Below are positions 1 through 7,889 of a stretch of 11,380 nucleotides of DNA, piece after piece. The stretch is taken from the NCBI GenBank assembly GCA_026770595.1, contig MU634572.1, positions 1 through 11,380 on the forward strand, read 5' to 3'. Position numbers and translations under genes: made by a program. This stretch comes from Ochromonadaceae sp. CCMP2298. Its lineage: Eukaryota > Sar > Synurophyceae > Ochromonadales > Ochromonadaceae. A model generated the notes under the pieces. It worked only from the letters and a program-made list of their open reading frames with translations. It was not told the origin of the DNA and ran no database searches. Within the stretch, counting starts at the first letter, position 1, and every line of letters starts with the position of its first letter.

Positions 1-7
1 TTCTTTT

Positions 8-95
8 ATGTATTCTCTATGTATTCTCTATGTATTCTCTATGTATTCTCTATGTATTCTCTATGTATTCTCTATGTATTCTCTATGTATTCTCT
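8..95. repeat. 11-bp minisatellite, 8 perfect copies
   Basis: The unit atgtattctct is repeated head to tail eight times without a mismatch, then decays into AT-rich sequence. Because 11 is not a multiple of 3, every frame reads through it as an 11-residue peptide repeat, which makes artificial open frames. It probably lies in an intron or upstream of the myotubularin gene. The window edge may cut the array. Confidence 0.97.
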
Positions 96-239
96 ATTTA
101 CTGCGCTTTGCGCCATTCATTCGTGATACAGGCGGTATTCCACACGATGTGTATATTACATGTTTGTGTTTATTACATGTTTGCGAACCACGACCTGGCC
201 CTTATATACATGCCCACTCTTCTTTGCCCCTCCTTGCAG

Positions 240-3200
240 TGGCGTGTGGCGCAGAGCACTAACGCATTTGGAGACAGGTTTTTCACCTCAGCTGTAGGGG
301 AGTTGCTGGTAACTGATCTCAGGGTGATCTTCGTACCAGTGGAGATATACGCAACTGACTGGGGAATGTCTGTGAAAGATCGTGTGGGCAAATCCGAGTA
401 CACATTCAGCGCAGCGGAAACTTTGGCTGTTCAGCGGTATACCTTCCAACTACCTCTGTCGTCGGTGAAGGATTGTAGGGTGACGGAGCTGACTGGGGGT
501 GTCAGCGGTTCTGCTCTAGTAGCTGGTGGTGGTGCGAACACTGGTAGTGGTCTCAGCGGCAGGGAGACTTTAGTGGGGAGGGAAAGCACCAGAGACAGCA
601 CCGGGGACCGTGGGGTGAGCTCCTCCGGCGTACTCAACGAGGCCTGGGTGCTGTGCCTGGAGGGCTTCGACGGCTCTGCGGTTGAGTTCATTGTACGGCG
701 GCAACAGCCACAGCGCCGCCATCGTGTGTTGCCGCTAGACGAGCTACACAGCACGCGTGTGAGGGAGACCGCCGAGCGCCTAGCCCGCCCAACCTACTGT
801 GCCGGTGTTGAAACGCACCTGGTGGAGCCCAAGGTGTGGTGTCTGCGGGTGCAGGAGTACGTACTATGGGAGGCGAGGCAGGATATCGTGTGGGTGCGCT
901 GGGCCAAGGCACTGCGGGACAGCTGCGCACTGCTCTCGGGGCGGGATCGGGCGTGGGTCAAGCATGCCCGCGTGCCTGTAGACCTTGACGCTGACTACCA
1001 GCGCCTGCGAGTGCAAGATCTGGACTGGCGATTGTCAGATCTCAACTCCGGCTATGCTCTCTGCCCCTCCTACCCCTCCGTATTGGTATTTCCGGGTGCT
1101 TTGAGCGACGACGAGATCTGCGGGGCGTCTATGGACAGGTCGAAAAGACGTCTGCCCGTTATGGTGTGGCTGCACCCGCACTCAAAAACACCCCTCTGTA
1201 GAGCTTCGCAGCCGCTGTCAGGTACGCTATGCATTAGGAGCTGTGCTGTTTTGCTTGGCGCGGGAGCTTGTTCTCCTGCCCCCGCCCTTGCCCCTGTCCC
1301 TGCACCCCTGCTCCAGTGATCTCGCATCCCGAACTGCTCATTCCCCAATTCCCCAGTGCTTATTCTCCCTCTCCCACTCCCCTCCTCAGGTATGACGGGC
1401 AATAACATCGAGCAGGACAAGCGGCTACTGTTGTCCATAAAAAACTCATGCCCCACCGGACGGCCCCTGCGCATCGCCGACGCTCGCCCCAAATTGAACG
1501 CGAATGCGAACGCCATGCACGGAAAAGGCTTCGAAAACGTCTCATTCCTGGGAGGCGCCTGTGTGGCGTCGATTATATTCATGGACATTGACAATATCCA
1601 CGTCATGCGACAAAGCCTGGCCAAGCTGCGCGAGTGCCTGCCCCGCAGTACGTACTGTAGCAGTGCGGGTGCAGAAAGCGAAGGCGCTGATACGGTGCAC
1701 GCGTCAAAGTGGGTCAGCCACGTGTCCTCGGTGTTGCGGGGGGCTGTGGGCATCGCAGATAGCTTGATGTTGGGCCACCCCACGATAGTTCACTGCAGCG
1801 ATGGCTGGTACGTATGGGGAGAAAATACTCAGAGATGAGACAGAGAGTGGAATAGAGGCAAAGACCTGTCCGTCGCCCTCCCTCCTCTATACTGCACGCT
1901 CCATACTCCATTCTGCATACTCTATAACCAATAACTAATGACCTCGTACCCGACCCCCCGTATCCCCCGCAATCTTCAATTCCCCAATTAATCCAGGGAC
2001 CGCACCGCGCAGCTCAGCGCACTGGCGCAAGTGCTGCTAGACCCTTACTACCGCACAATAGAGGGCTTTCTCGCCCTGCTGAAGAAGGAGTGGTGTGCTT
2101 TCGGACACAAGTTCGAGGACAGATTGGGCCGCGGGGCTGCCAAGGAGGCCTCCCCTGTGTGTTTGCAGTTCCTGGATGCGGTGTGGCAGGTACGCTTTCC
2201 TCTATCTCTTACCGCCCCCACCGCTCCCACCGCTTCTATTTCTCCGCTTGTTCTATTTCTCCGCTTCATATATCTCCCCTCCCATAGGTAGTGCGGCAGT
2301 ACCCCACGCAGTTCGAGTTCTCCCCGCACTTCGCGGTCTTCCTGGTGCAGGCACTGTACTCCGGTCTTTTCGTAGATTTTCGCGGGAACAACCAGAGAGA
2401 GAGACACCAGATGATGAGGAACGTTGGATCGTACGAAGAAATGGCAGCAGACGACTTCGATTTCTCCACCCTCTCGTGCTATGTTAATCTGCTTCGCAAC
2501 TCGAGCATGGGCCCGCTGTTGACAAATCAGTACTACACCCCGCCTACGCCGGAGCAGAGGCTGGTAAGTGCCTCATTCTGTACAACTCTGAACCTCCACA
2601 CTTGATCACCTCCCCCGCTTCCACATCCCCCCCCCCTCGCTTTTGAATATCTCTTCTGTATCATCTGTATCTCATATCTCCCCCCGCTCATCCCAACCCG
2701 CCACAGCTGCACTACTTGCGACCCAGCTACGCCCTACACGATCTTGCCCTGTGGAGAGATGGTCTGGGTAGTTTCAGTGTCAACAACCACAGCCCCCCCG
2801 CCCTATCTTTGCTGGAGGCTTCCGCTATGCAGCACGATTTACATAGTCGCTGTCTGGGCTACCTGGACCTACATCTGCACAGTATGCCCGCTAAGCTGCA
2901 GCAGCAATTGGAGATAATTAAGAGCGCCGACTATGCCAACTACTGCCCCCACAGCTCCATGTGGACCAGACCCCGCATCAGTAGTCATCTCATCCCTGCA
3001 AACCGGGAGAGCCGCCTGATCCGCAGCGTTTTCCCGTCAGTGAACGCCTTCACGATAGGTAGTCAGTTCGATGCGGCCCACACACCCACAATGGAGAGGG
3101 AGCGAGCAGCGGCGACCAGGGTGCAGATTTGGGCGCGCACAGTGCAGCTGACTGCGCGCGCGCTGGGGGTGTGGGTGGGTCTAGCAGAGGGTTGTAGCGG

Positions 3201-4065
3201 GACAGTGGGCGCAGGGGCAGTGCCCGCAGATGGGGATGAAAGTAGAGGGGGTAAAGCAGGTGTGGGTGCTGCGCCCGCAGCTGAGGGTTTGGATTCCTCC
3301 TCTGTCACGCGCGTCTCTGCCTCTGAGGTCGGATGTCCCGGCGCCCTCAAGTGCACTCTGTCCATCCTCGCCGCCGCCCACCTGAAGTCCCAGATTCGGG
3401 CTAAGCTGCAGCTGCACCTAGCGCACAGCCTCTTCGTCGCCAGCGTGGTTTCTGAAGTGGTGGAGGAGGCGCTGCTCTACGCCCTCCGCACAGACCACTA
3501 CAATGTGGCGTATGCGCACAGGCGGTCAGTCGTCCCCGACTCAACGACTCACAGTCGCGGTCCTTTGATCGGCAAGCTGGAGGCGTTTGCAGGGGCCGGG
3601 CTAGGGGGGGGGGCTTTTACGATCCCGCACACCAGCACGGAGGGCCACTCTCCAGTGGCGAAGAAGACCCTCAGTTCGCGTATCTTTGGGGGATTTGGGT
3701 CTTCAAAGGAGGGTAAGGAGGGGAAGGACCGCTCCGTGTCGGGCAGTGCCGAGCCCACCTACCGCACGATTAAGGGGGACACTGACTGCGTGCTGGTCAA
3801 CCTGGACGAGGATGGTGTGGGTGGGGGTGGGGTGGGTGGGGTGGGTGGGGGCGCGGAGGCCCTGTCTTCGCCTGCTGAGACCTTCGCACCATTGGCGGAG
3901 CAGCCGCTGGACCCCCACCTAGCCAGCACCCCAGACACAGACACAGGCTCGAGCAGCACACACACAGATAACAATGGCCACAGCGCAGCCTCCAGCCTGT
4001 TTCGAAAACCATCAATTATGGAGCGGCTCCGAGGCAACGCTGCGGGTGGCGCCACGAAGTCCTGA
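240..4065 (+). CDS. Myotubularin-family phosphoinositide 3-phosphatase (5' partial, 5 exons)
   Basis: The product removes the 3-phosphate from PI3P and PI(3,5)P2 on endosomal membranes (family knowledge). Exons by splice sites and frame: 240-1221, 1390-1807, 1997-2189, 2288-2563, 2707-4065. Introns are GT-AG and the joined frame encodes 1075 residues. Residues 1-150 form a PH-GRAM domain ([14 protein letters not shown] near 22-35) interrupted by a Gly/Ser-rich insert. The phosphatase domain starts near residue 260 ([11 protein letters not shown]). It continues through [30 protein letters not shown] and the intact CX5R loop HCSDGWDRT (Cys near 463, Arg six residues later), so the enzyme should be active. 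[18 protein letters not shown] and FEFSPHF follow. The last exon adds about 450 residues, mostly low complexity, with no FYVE domain visible. The first visible exon begins after a pyrimidine-tgcag acceptor; earlier exons lie outside. The subfamily (MTM1/MTMR2-like) is an inference. Confidence 0.93.
3819..3851 (+). repeat. G-run tract in myotubularin last exon (G-quadruplex motif)
   Basis: Seven runs of 3-5 G are separated by single T bases on the coding strand, inside the reading frame. They encode a Gly/Val linker. G3+ runs with one-base loops are the classic arrangement for a very stable parallel quadruplex in DNA or mRNA (established knowledge). The motif is seen directly; folding is an inference. 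Confidence 0.85.
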
Positions 4066-4107
4066 CATCCTTCATCCTGACTTCCTGACTTCCTGACATC
4101 CTGACAT
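4061..4107. repeat. 8-bp tandem repeat overlapping the myotubularin stop codon
   Basis: Units of cctgacat or cctgactt occur at 4061-4068 and then four times in a row at 4076-4107, with a 7-bp interruption. The tga inside the first unit is the stop codon of the myotubularin gene, so the repeat begins in coding sequence and runs into the 3' UTR. Confidence 0.88.
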
Positions 4108-4558
4108 CCTGGCCTCTTTTCTTGAGATTATGAGTACGAGGCGGGCCATCCCCGCATACAGGGGTAATGGGTATCGGGGGTCGTCGAAGTCACATATGGG
4201 TGTTATTTTGAGCTTGAAGAGCAAGAATCGTATTTCCTTATCGTATTTAGTATTTGTCATACTGTACAAAACTTCAAATTGCCAGCGAAAAAGCCGGCCT
4301 ACGAATGCTTGCTATTTATTTCGAATGATTCGGCAGGACTATGGTGACCTCCGGTGATTGGAGTCTATGGAATTATATTTTTAGTACTTGTATGTTCATT
4401 AGGGGACCCGTTCCCAAGTTCTTGAGATTTTACTCGCTGTGCGTGTTCTGGCGCTACGAATAGGGCTTTCTCTACGTAAGTGGCGCAGATATTGATGGTA
4501 CAGGAACTGCATTTTTTCGATGCTGTGCTACTTTTTGCACACCTCCCACTTCTATCAC

Positions 4559-4603
4559 CCCTATTACTGCAGTACAACAGTCTTGACCCTATTACTGCAG
4601 TAC
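4559..4603. repeat. 17-bp direct repeat, period 28 bp
   Basis: The sequence ccctattactgcagtac occurs at 4559-4575 and again, identical, at 4587-4603 with 11 bp between. Each copy contains the palindrome GTACTGCAGTAC with one mismatch at the left end. It could be a paired protein-binding site or a small duplication; nothing here decides. Confidence 0.85.
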
Positions 4604-4720
4604 TTTACACTACTTGATTTAGTAATGAAAAACACGGTCTAGAACAGTTATCATATACAGTAGTAATTTACCTGGAGATGAAACGAGCAACCATAATGTG
4701 TGAAACCCTCTATTTTTATC

Positions 4721-4727
4721 TATAAAA
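4721..4727 (+). promoter_or_regulatory. TATA-like element, possible desaturase promoter
   Basis: TATAAAA stands in an AT-rich segment about 470 bp before the desaturase start codon. The distance would need a long 5' leader or a 5' UTR intron. TATA-like words are common in AT-rich DNA, so this is only a candidate. Confidence 0.2.
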
Positions 4728-4770
4728 CCATACCTACAAGTATACATATAACCATAATTAAAACTAAATA

Positions 4771-4794
4771 CCTATACCTATGCCTATACCTATG
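4771..4794. repeat. Short 12-bp tandem repeat (cctatacctatg)
   Basis: Two full copies of cctatacctatg (four alternating hexamers) are followed by a decayed ctatagctatgcc. It is a simple-sequence array in the intergenic region before the desaturase. Confidence 0.85.
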
Positions 4795-4918
4795 CTATAG
4801 CTATGCCTCATGGTGGCAGTATGGAAAGGATCGAGACCCTCAAAAACTTCGATCTGTGGAGAATGGCCCACAGTTTATCATAATCCGGTTATGGGGTTCC
4901 TTTGTGGTGAAATGCAGA

Positions 4919-4994
4919 GGGAGGTTTTGGAGGAGCGCCAGGAAGGGGGAGGAGGCTCCCCCTCTCCGTCTCCCCGCTCCTCCAAAAACCTCCC
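4919..4994. repeat. Compound inverted repeat (long hairpin) upstream of desaturase
   Basis: An outer arm at 4919-4937 (gggaggttttggaggagcg) pairs with 4975-4994, which differs only by one extra T/A. Inside lies a second perfect palindrome, AGGGGGAG at 4944-4951 with CTCCCCCT at 4956-4963 and a 4-nt loop. The structure ends about 200 nt before the desaturase ATG and could lie in its 5' UTR. It may be a regulatory leader hairpin, a small-RNA precursor, or a minor foldback repeat. Confidence 0.8.
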
Positions 4995-5192
4995 TCAAGA
5001 GAGTGAAAATTCCCCTATTTGTTTGGGGAACCGGCAAAACGCCTCGTCATCGTGCAGAACAAGATGATGATGGACAAGCAAACCCACCCTGGTCGTCGGC
5101 CATCTTCCTTCGTGAATCTGGAATACGTGGATCATCACTGTCAGCTGGACCTCCACTCACTTCTATTCCTGTTCTACCAATCAAGGGCAATC

Positions 5193-6443
5193 ATGGGAAA
5201 GGGCGGTGAGAAGTCTGTCGTGGCAGAGAAGAAGGAGGTGCTGATCGAGGGACGCTTCTACGATGTCACCAACATGAAGCACCCCGGAGGTTCTGTGATA
5301 AACTTCTACGCTGGCAAGGATATCGACGCCTCGCAGGCCTTCAACAACTTCCACATCCGCTCCCGCAAGGCGAAGAAGATCCTGGAGCACCTGAGCTCAA
5401 GGGTCGCGGATGAGAAGGAGATCAAGCAGCAGGCGCTCCCAGGCCAGCTCGACCTGCTGGCCGACTTCGACCAGCTCACGCGTGACCTCGAGAAGGAAGG
5501 ATTTTTCGAGCCCGCCCCGCTCCACGTGGCATACCGCTGCTTGGAGATTTTGGCGATCTACTCGGCAGGCTTCTACCTGATGCGCAACGGCCAGATACTG
5601 CTGGGTCTGCTCCTGGCCGCTGTGGCGCAGGGCCGCTGTGGCTGGCTGATGCACGAGGGGGGGCACTACTCTCTGACGGGCAATATCACCCTAGACCGTG
5701 GGCTGCAGATTCTCTTCTACGGCGTTGGCTGCGGCATGAGCGGCTCTTGGTGGCGCTCGCAGCACAACAAGCACCACGCGATGCCGCAGAAGATTGGACA
5801 CGACGTGGACCTGAACACCCTCCCCTTGGTAGCCTTCACCGAAAAGGTAGCTAAGCGTGTAGGGCTGCCGTTGAGGTGGTGGATCCGCATGCAGGCAGTG
5901 ATGTTTCCGATGGTCACTACGCTGCTCGTGACCCTCGGGTGGCAGTACTATCTCCACATCAGGCACATAATCCGCGTCAAAAACTTCTACGAGATGGGAG
6001 CCATTGCCGCCAGACATGTTATCTGGACCTCTCTGGTGACTGCACAGTTTGGCCTGGCTCAGTCAGCTCTGATGTTCCTGGCCTACAACTGGCTAGCTTC
6101 TAACTACATATTCCTGAACTTCGCCGTCTCCCACACGCACCTGGACGTCGTGCCGAAGGAAGACACGCAGGTCGACTGGGTCCGCTACGCTGCCATCTAC
6201 ACTATGAACGTTTCTCCGGGTCCTTTCAAGATAGTTTCTTGGTGGATGAGCTACCTGAACTTCCAAATCGAGCACCACATGTTCCCCTCGATGCCGCAGT
6301 TCAGACACCCCATAATCTCGCCTAGGATCAAGGCGCTTTTGGAGAAGCACGGGCTCAAGTACGACCAGCGCGACTACATCTCCTCCATGGCTGCGACCTT
6401 CAACAACCTGCACAAGGTGGGCGCGGACGTCTTCCTAGGGTAA
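5193..6443 (+). CDS. Cytochrome b5-fused front-end fatty acid desaturase (delta-5/delta-6 type)
   Basis: The 416-residue, intronless product should insert a double bond between an existing one and the carboxyl end of a polyunsaturated acyl chain in the ER membrane. Electrons would come through its own cytochrome b5 domain. That domain occupies about residues 10-70, with haem ligands in HPGG (30-33) and His54. The three iron-binding histidine boxes are HEGGH (154-158), HNKHH (191-195) and QIEHH (358-362). Gln in the third box marks front-end desaturases. Hydrophobic segments between boxes 2 and 3 fit the usual membrane topology. The ATG at 5193 gives an MGKG start as I recall for thraustochytrid delta-5 enzymes. 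The frame stays open upstream, and three consecutive ATGs at 5064-5072 would add 43 residues. Overall pattern (GRCGWLMHEGGH, YGVGCGMSG, DVDLNTLPLVAF) points to the delta-5-like group, but regioselectivity cannot be read from sequence. Confidence 0.95.
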   Translation: MGKGGEKSVVAEKKEVLIEGRFYDVTNMKHPGGSVINFYAGKDIDASQAFNNFHIRSRKAKKILEHLSSRVADEKEIKQQALPGQLDLLADFDQLTRDLEKEGFFEPAPLHVAYRCLEILAIYSAGFYLMRNGQILLGLLLAAVAQGRCGWLMHEGGHYSLTGNITLDRGLQILFYGVGCGMSGSWWRSQHNKHHAMPQKIGHDVDLNTLPLVAFTEKVAKRVGLPLRWWIRMQAVMFPMVTTLLVTLGWQYYLHIRHIIRVKNFYEMGAIAARHVIWTSLVTAQFGLAQSALMFLAYNWLASNYIFLNFAVSHTHLDVVPKEDTQVDWVRYAAIYTMNVSPGPFKIVSWWMSYLNFQIEHHMFPSMPQFRHPIISPRIKALLEKHGLKYDQRDYISSMAATFNNLHKVGADVFLG

Positions 6444-6506
6444 ACACTACAAACGCAAAGTACAAAGATACAGAGGCCCTGCTGCCAATTTTGATTCCCT
6501 TGCATG

Positions 6507-6528
6507 ATTCCCTATTCTTATAGGGAAT
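6507..6528. repeat. 9-bp stem hairpin in desaturase 3' region
   Basis: ATTCCCTAT at 6507-6515 pairs perfectly with ATAGGGAAT at 6520-6528 around the loop tctt. It starts 64 nt after the desaturase stop codon and so probably lies in its 3' UTR. It could affect mRNA stability or 3' processing; this is inference. Confidence 0.75.
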
Positions 6529-6882
6529 ATCCTCTGCAACCAATGTAACTATTGAAGACGAGGAAATCTAAACAACCCGGCTCTGTGTTTGATTCTTCCG
6601 TACCTGTAGTTACACAACACTAAACCTATCCCAATCATCTACCGGCAGAGGAAGCGGAACCTCCACTTAACTCTGCAAGATGCTGAAAGTCTGCACTGCA
6701 AGCTGGCATTTAAGTGCCCGGATTCGCTATTCTACTGCACGTTTTTTTCCCCAAAATTAGACGATCGTTTGTGCTTCCATTTTGGCGTCGTTACAGTACA
6801 CACAAGCGAATCGGTGATCCCTAGCATAAAATAGGGCCTGTGTGAAAAACACCCTGCCAGTTGGCAGATAACGTCGTCAAAA
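6529..6882. other. Intergenic sequence, nothing recognised
   Basis: No coding frame, RNA gene or repeat family is visible between the 3' hairpin and the foldback element. There is a small perfect palindrome (ctgccagttggcag, 6854-6867) just before the element. Confidence 0.6.
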
Positions 6883-7205
6883 GTGGAACAAAGCGCCAAC
6901 TTTATTCTGTTTGAGACGCGCTTGATAACAATTACAATTACAGTTGCACTGTAAAGATGTGCAATATAACAATTACTCTACCATGAATTGGCGCATTGAT
7001 ATTTGTTTTTTGGTAAGGTGGCGCCAATTCATGGTAATTTGTCAGTAGTAATCTCTCAATAACTCATCTAGAATAGATTTTTGTATACACTTTGATCATT
7101 TTACTTCAGCAAGTGATATATTTATTGCACATCTTTATAGTGCAACTGTTATTGTAATGGATGTCAAGAGCATCTCCAACCGAAAAAGTTGGCACTTTGT
7201 TCCAC
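6883..7205. mobile_element. MITE-like foldback element with ~80-bp terminal inverted repeats
   Basis: The left end at 6883-6965 (starting GTGGAACAAAG) matches the reverse complement of 7124-7205 at roughly four of five positions. The best-kept parts are the outer 11 bp and an inner block around cagttgcact and aagatgtgcaat. Inside is a perfect 16-bp inverted repeat, taccatgaattggcgc at 6979-6994 against 7021-7036. The right half also carries about 70 bp with no partner on the left. There is no coding capacity. This is the form of a non-autonomous DNA transposon. I could not find a clear target-site duplication, so the exact ends and superfamily are open. Confidence 0.75.
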
Positions 7206-7254
7206 CTGAACAAAAAATCCGCCCCTTTTGATTCAAAAAAGGGTCAAAAAGATG

Positions 7255-7259
7255 AAAAA
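7255..7259 (-). terminator. RNA polymerase III T-run terminator for tRNA-Phe
   Basis: Five consecutive T on the minus strand begin 8 nt after the 3' end of the tRNA gene, the usual place for a pol III stop. Confidence 0.75.
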
Positions 7260-7266
7260 GGAATGA

Positions 7267-7339
7267 TGCCTTGAGCCGGGCTCGAACCAGCGACCTTAAC
7301 ATCTTCAGTGTTACGCTCTCCCAACTGAGCTATCAAGGC
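7267..7339 (-). tRNA. tRNA-Phe (anticodon GAA)
   Basis: The 73-nt minus-strand sequence folds into a standard cloverleaf. The acceptor stem GCCTTGA/TCAAGGC, D stem GCTC/GAGC, anticodon stem TAACA/TGTTA and T stem GCTGG/CCGGC (one G-U pair) all form. The anticodon loop CTGAAGA gives GAA, which reads UUC and UUU (Phe). The discriminator base is A and no CCA is encoded, as expected in eukaryotes. There is no intron. Internal promoter boxes are visible: A box TAGCTCAGTTGG and B box GGTTCGAGCCC. A T5 run follows downstream. The gene points away from the next protein gene. Confidence 0.97.
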
Positions 7340-7369
7340 ACTTCATGATTGAGGTGAAATACAGCTAGA

Positions 7370-7376
7370 TATAAAT
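7370..7376 (+). promoter_or_regulatory. TATA-like element before the mitochondrial EF-hand-like gene
   Basis: TATAAAT lies about 200 bp before the proposed start codon at 7576 and 31 bp beyond the 5' end of the divergent tRNA gene. It is a plausible core promoter element, but no transcription start is visible. Confidence 0.25.
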
Positions 7377-7575
7377 CCAAATAATTTGGTTGAACAGTTG
7401 AATGCTGCCTCTTTTCCATCTTTCCTCCAGAGCAAGAGTCAGTGGAGAGGAATGATGATCGATCGTGGTTGTTGTCTACTTTCTATCTCACTATTCCCCC
7501 AACGGAGCAGCAGGTACGTGGGTGGATCCCTTGCCCCACCTACACCCCCACCTACAGGAGACTCTCTCTCTTATT

Positions 7576-7828
7576 ATGTGGCGGTCAGTCTCGCGCACAG
7601 GGCCTCGGCTCTCCGCAGCCTCTGTCTCTGCCTCTGCCTCTGTCTACGTGCGGGCGTTGGGTGCGCTGCGCTCTCCGCTGGCCTCTCTATCTACAAGTTC
7701 CCCTCTGTCCGTTCTGCGCCTGCGCCCTAGCCAGCAGGGTTCTTCAGTGGAGAGGGGGCAGATGGGGCAGACGAGACGCATGAGCTCGCTTGGTGAGGCA
7801 GCACACATCAACACACATACACACACAT

Positions 7829-7889
<61 letters not shown>

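Larger units (their letters stand above)
4108..4918. other. Intergenic region, no supported gene
   Basis: This stretch between the myotubularin stop and the hairpin upstream of the desaturase is AT-richer than its surroundings. Open frames in it are short and show no recognisable motifs. It holds a 17-bp direct repeat and a hexamer array (listed separately). It should contain the myotubularin 3' UTR and the desaturase promoter. I saw no AATAAA signal that settles a poly(A) site. Confidence 0.6.

Noticed and set aside
8-95. CRISPR-like array
   Set aside because: The 11-bp units are contiguous with no spacers, in a eukaryotic context.
8-239. Open frames through the minisatellite joined to the first myotubularin exon
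   Set aside because: The repeat gives an 11-residue peptide repeat in every frame, and a clear pyrimidine-tgcag acceptor at 239 precedes GRAM-like sequence, so this is read as intron or upstream DNA.
1070-1783. 237-codon antisense frame across myotubularin exons 1-2
   Set aside because: It crosses two well-supported exons and an intron on the opposite strand and shows no domain; it is a shadow of the GC-rich coding strand.
3063-3417. Antisense frames within the myotubularin last exon
   Set aside because: They arise opposite low-complexity coding sequence and show no conserved blocks.
4130-4357. 75-codon open frame after the myotubularin gene
   Set aside because: No motif, no homology I can recognise, and composition like the surrounding intergenic DNA.
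4700-5209. 169-codon open frame running into the desaturase start
   Set aside because: It is in a different frame from the desaturase, passes through a simple repeat and the hairpin, and has no protein-like character.
7514-7557. Possible 5' UTR intron (CAG/GTACGT to CCTACAG) before the mitochondrial protein gene
   Set aside because: Both sites look good, but 44 nt is less than half the shortest supported intron here (98 nt), and no coding frame needs it. Transcript data would decide.
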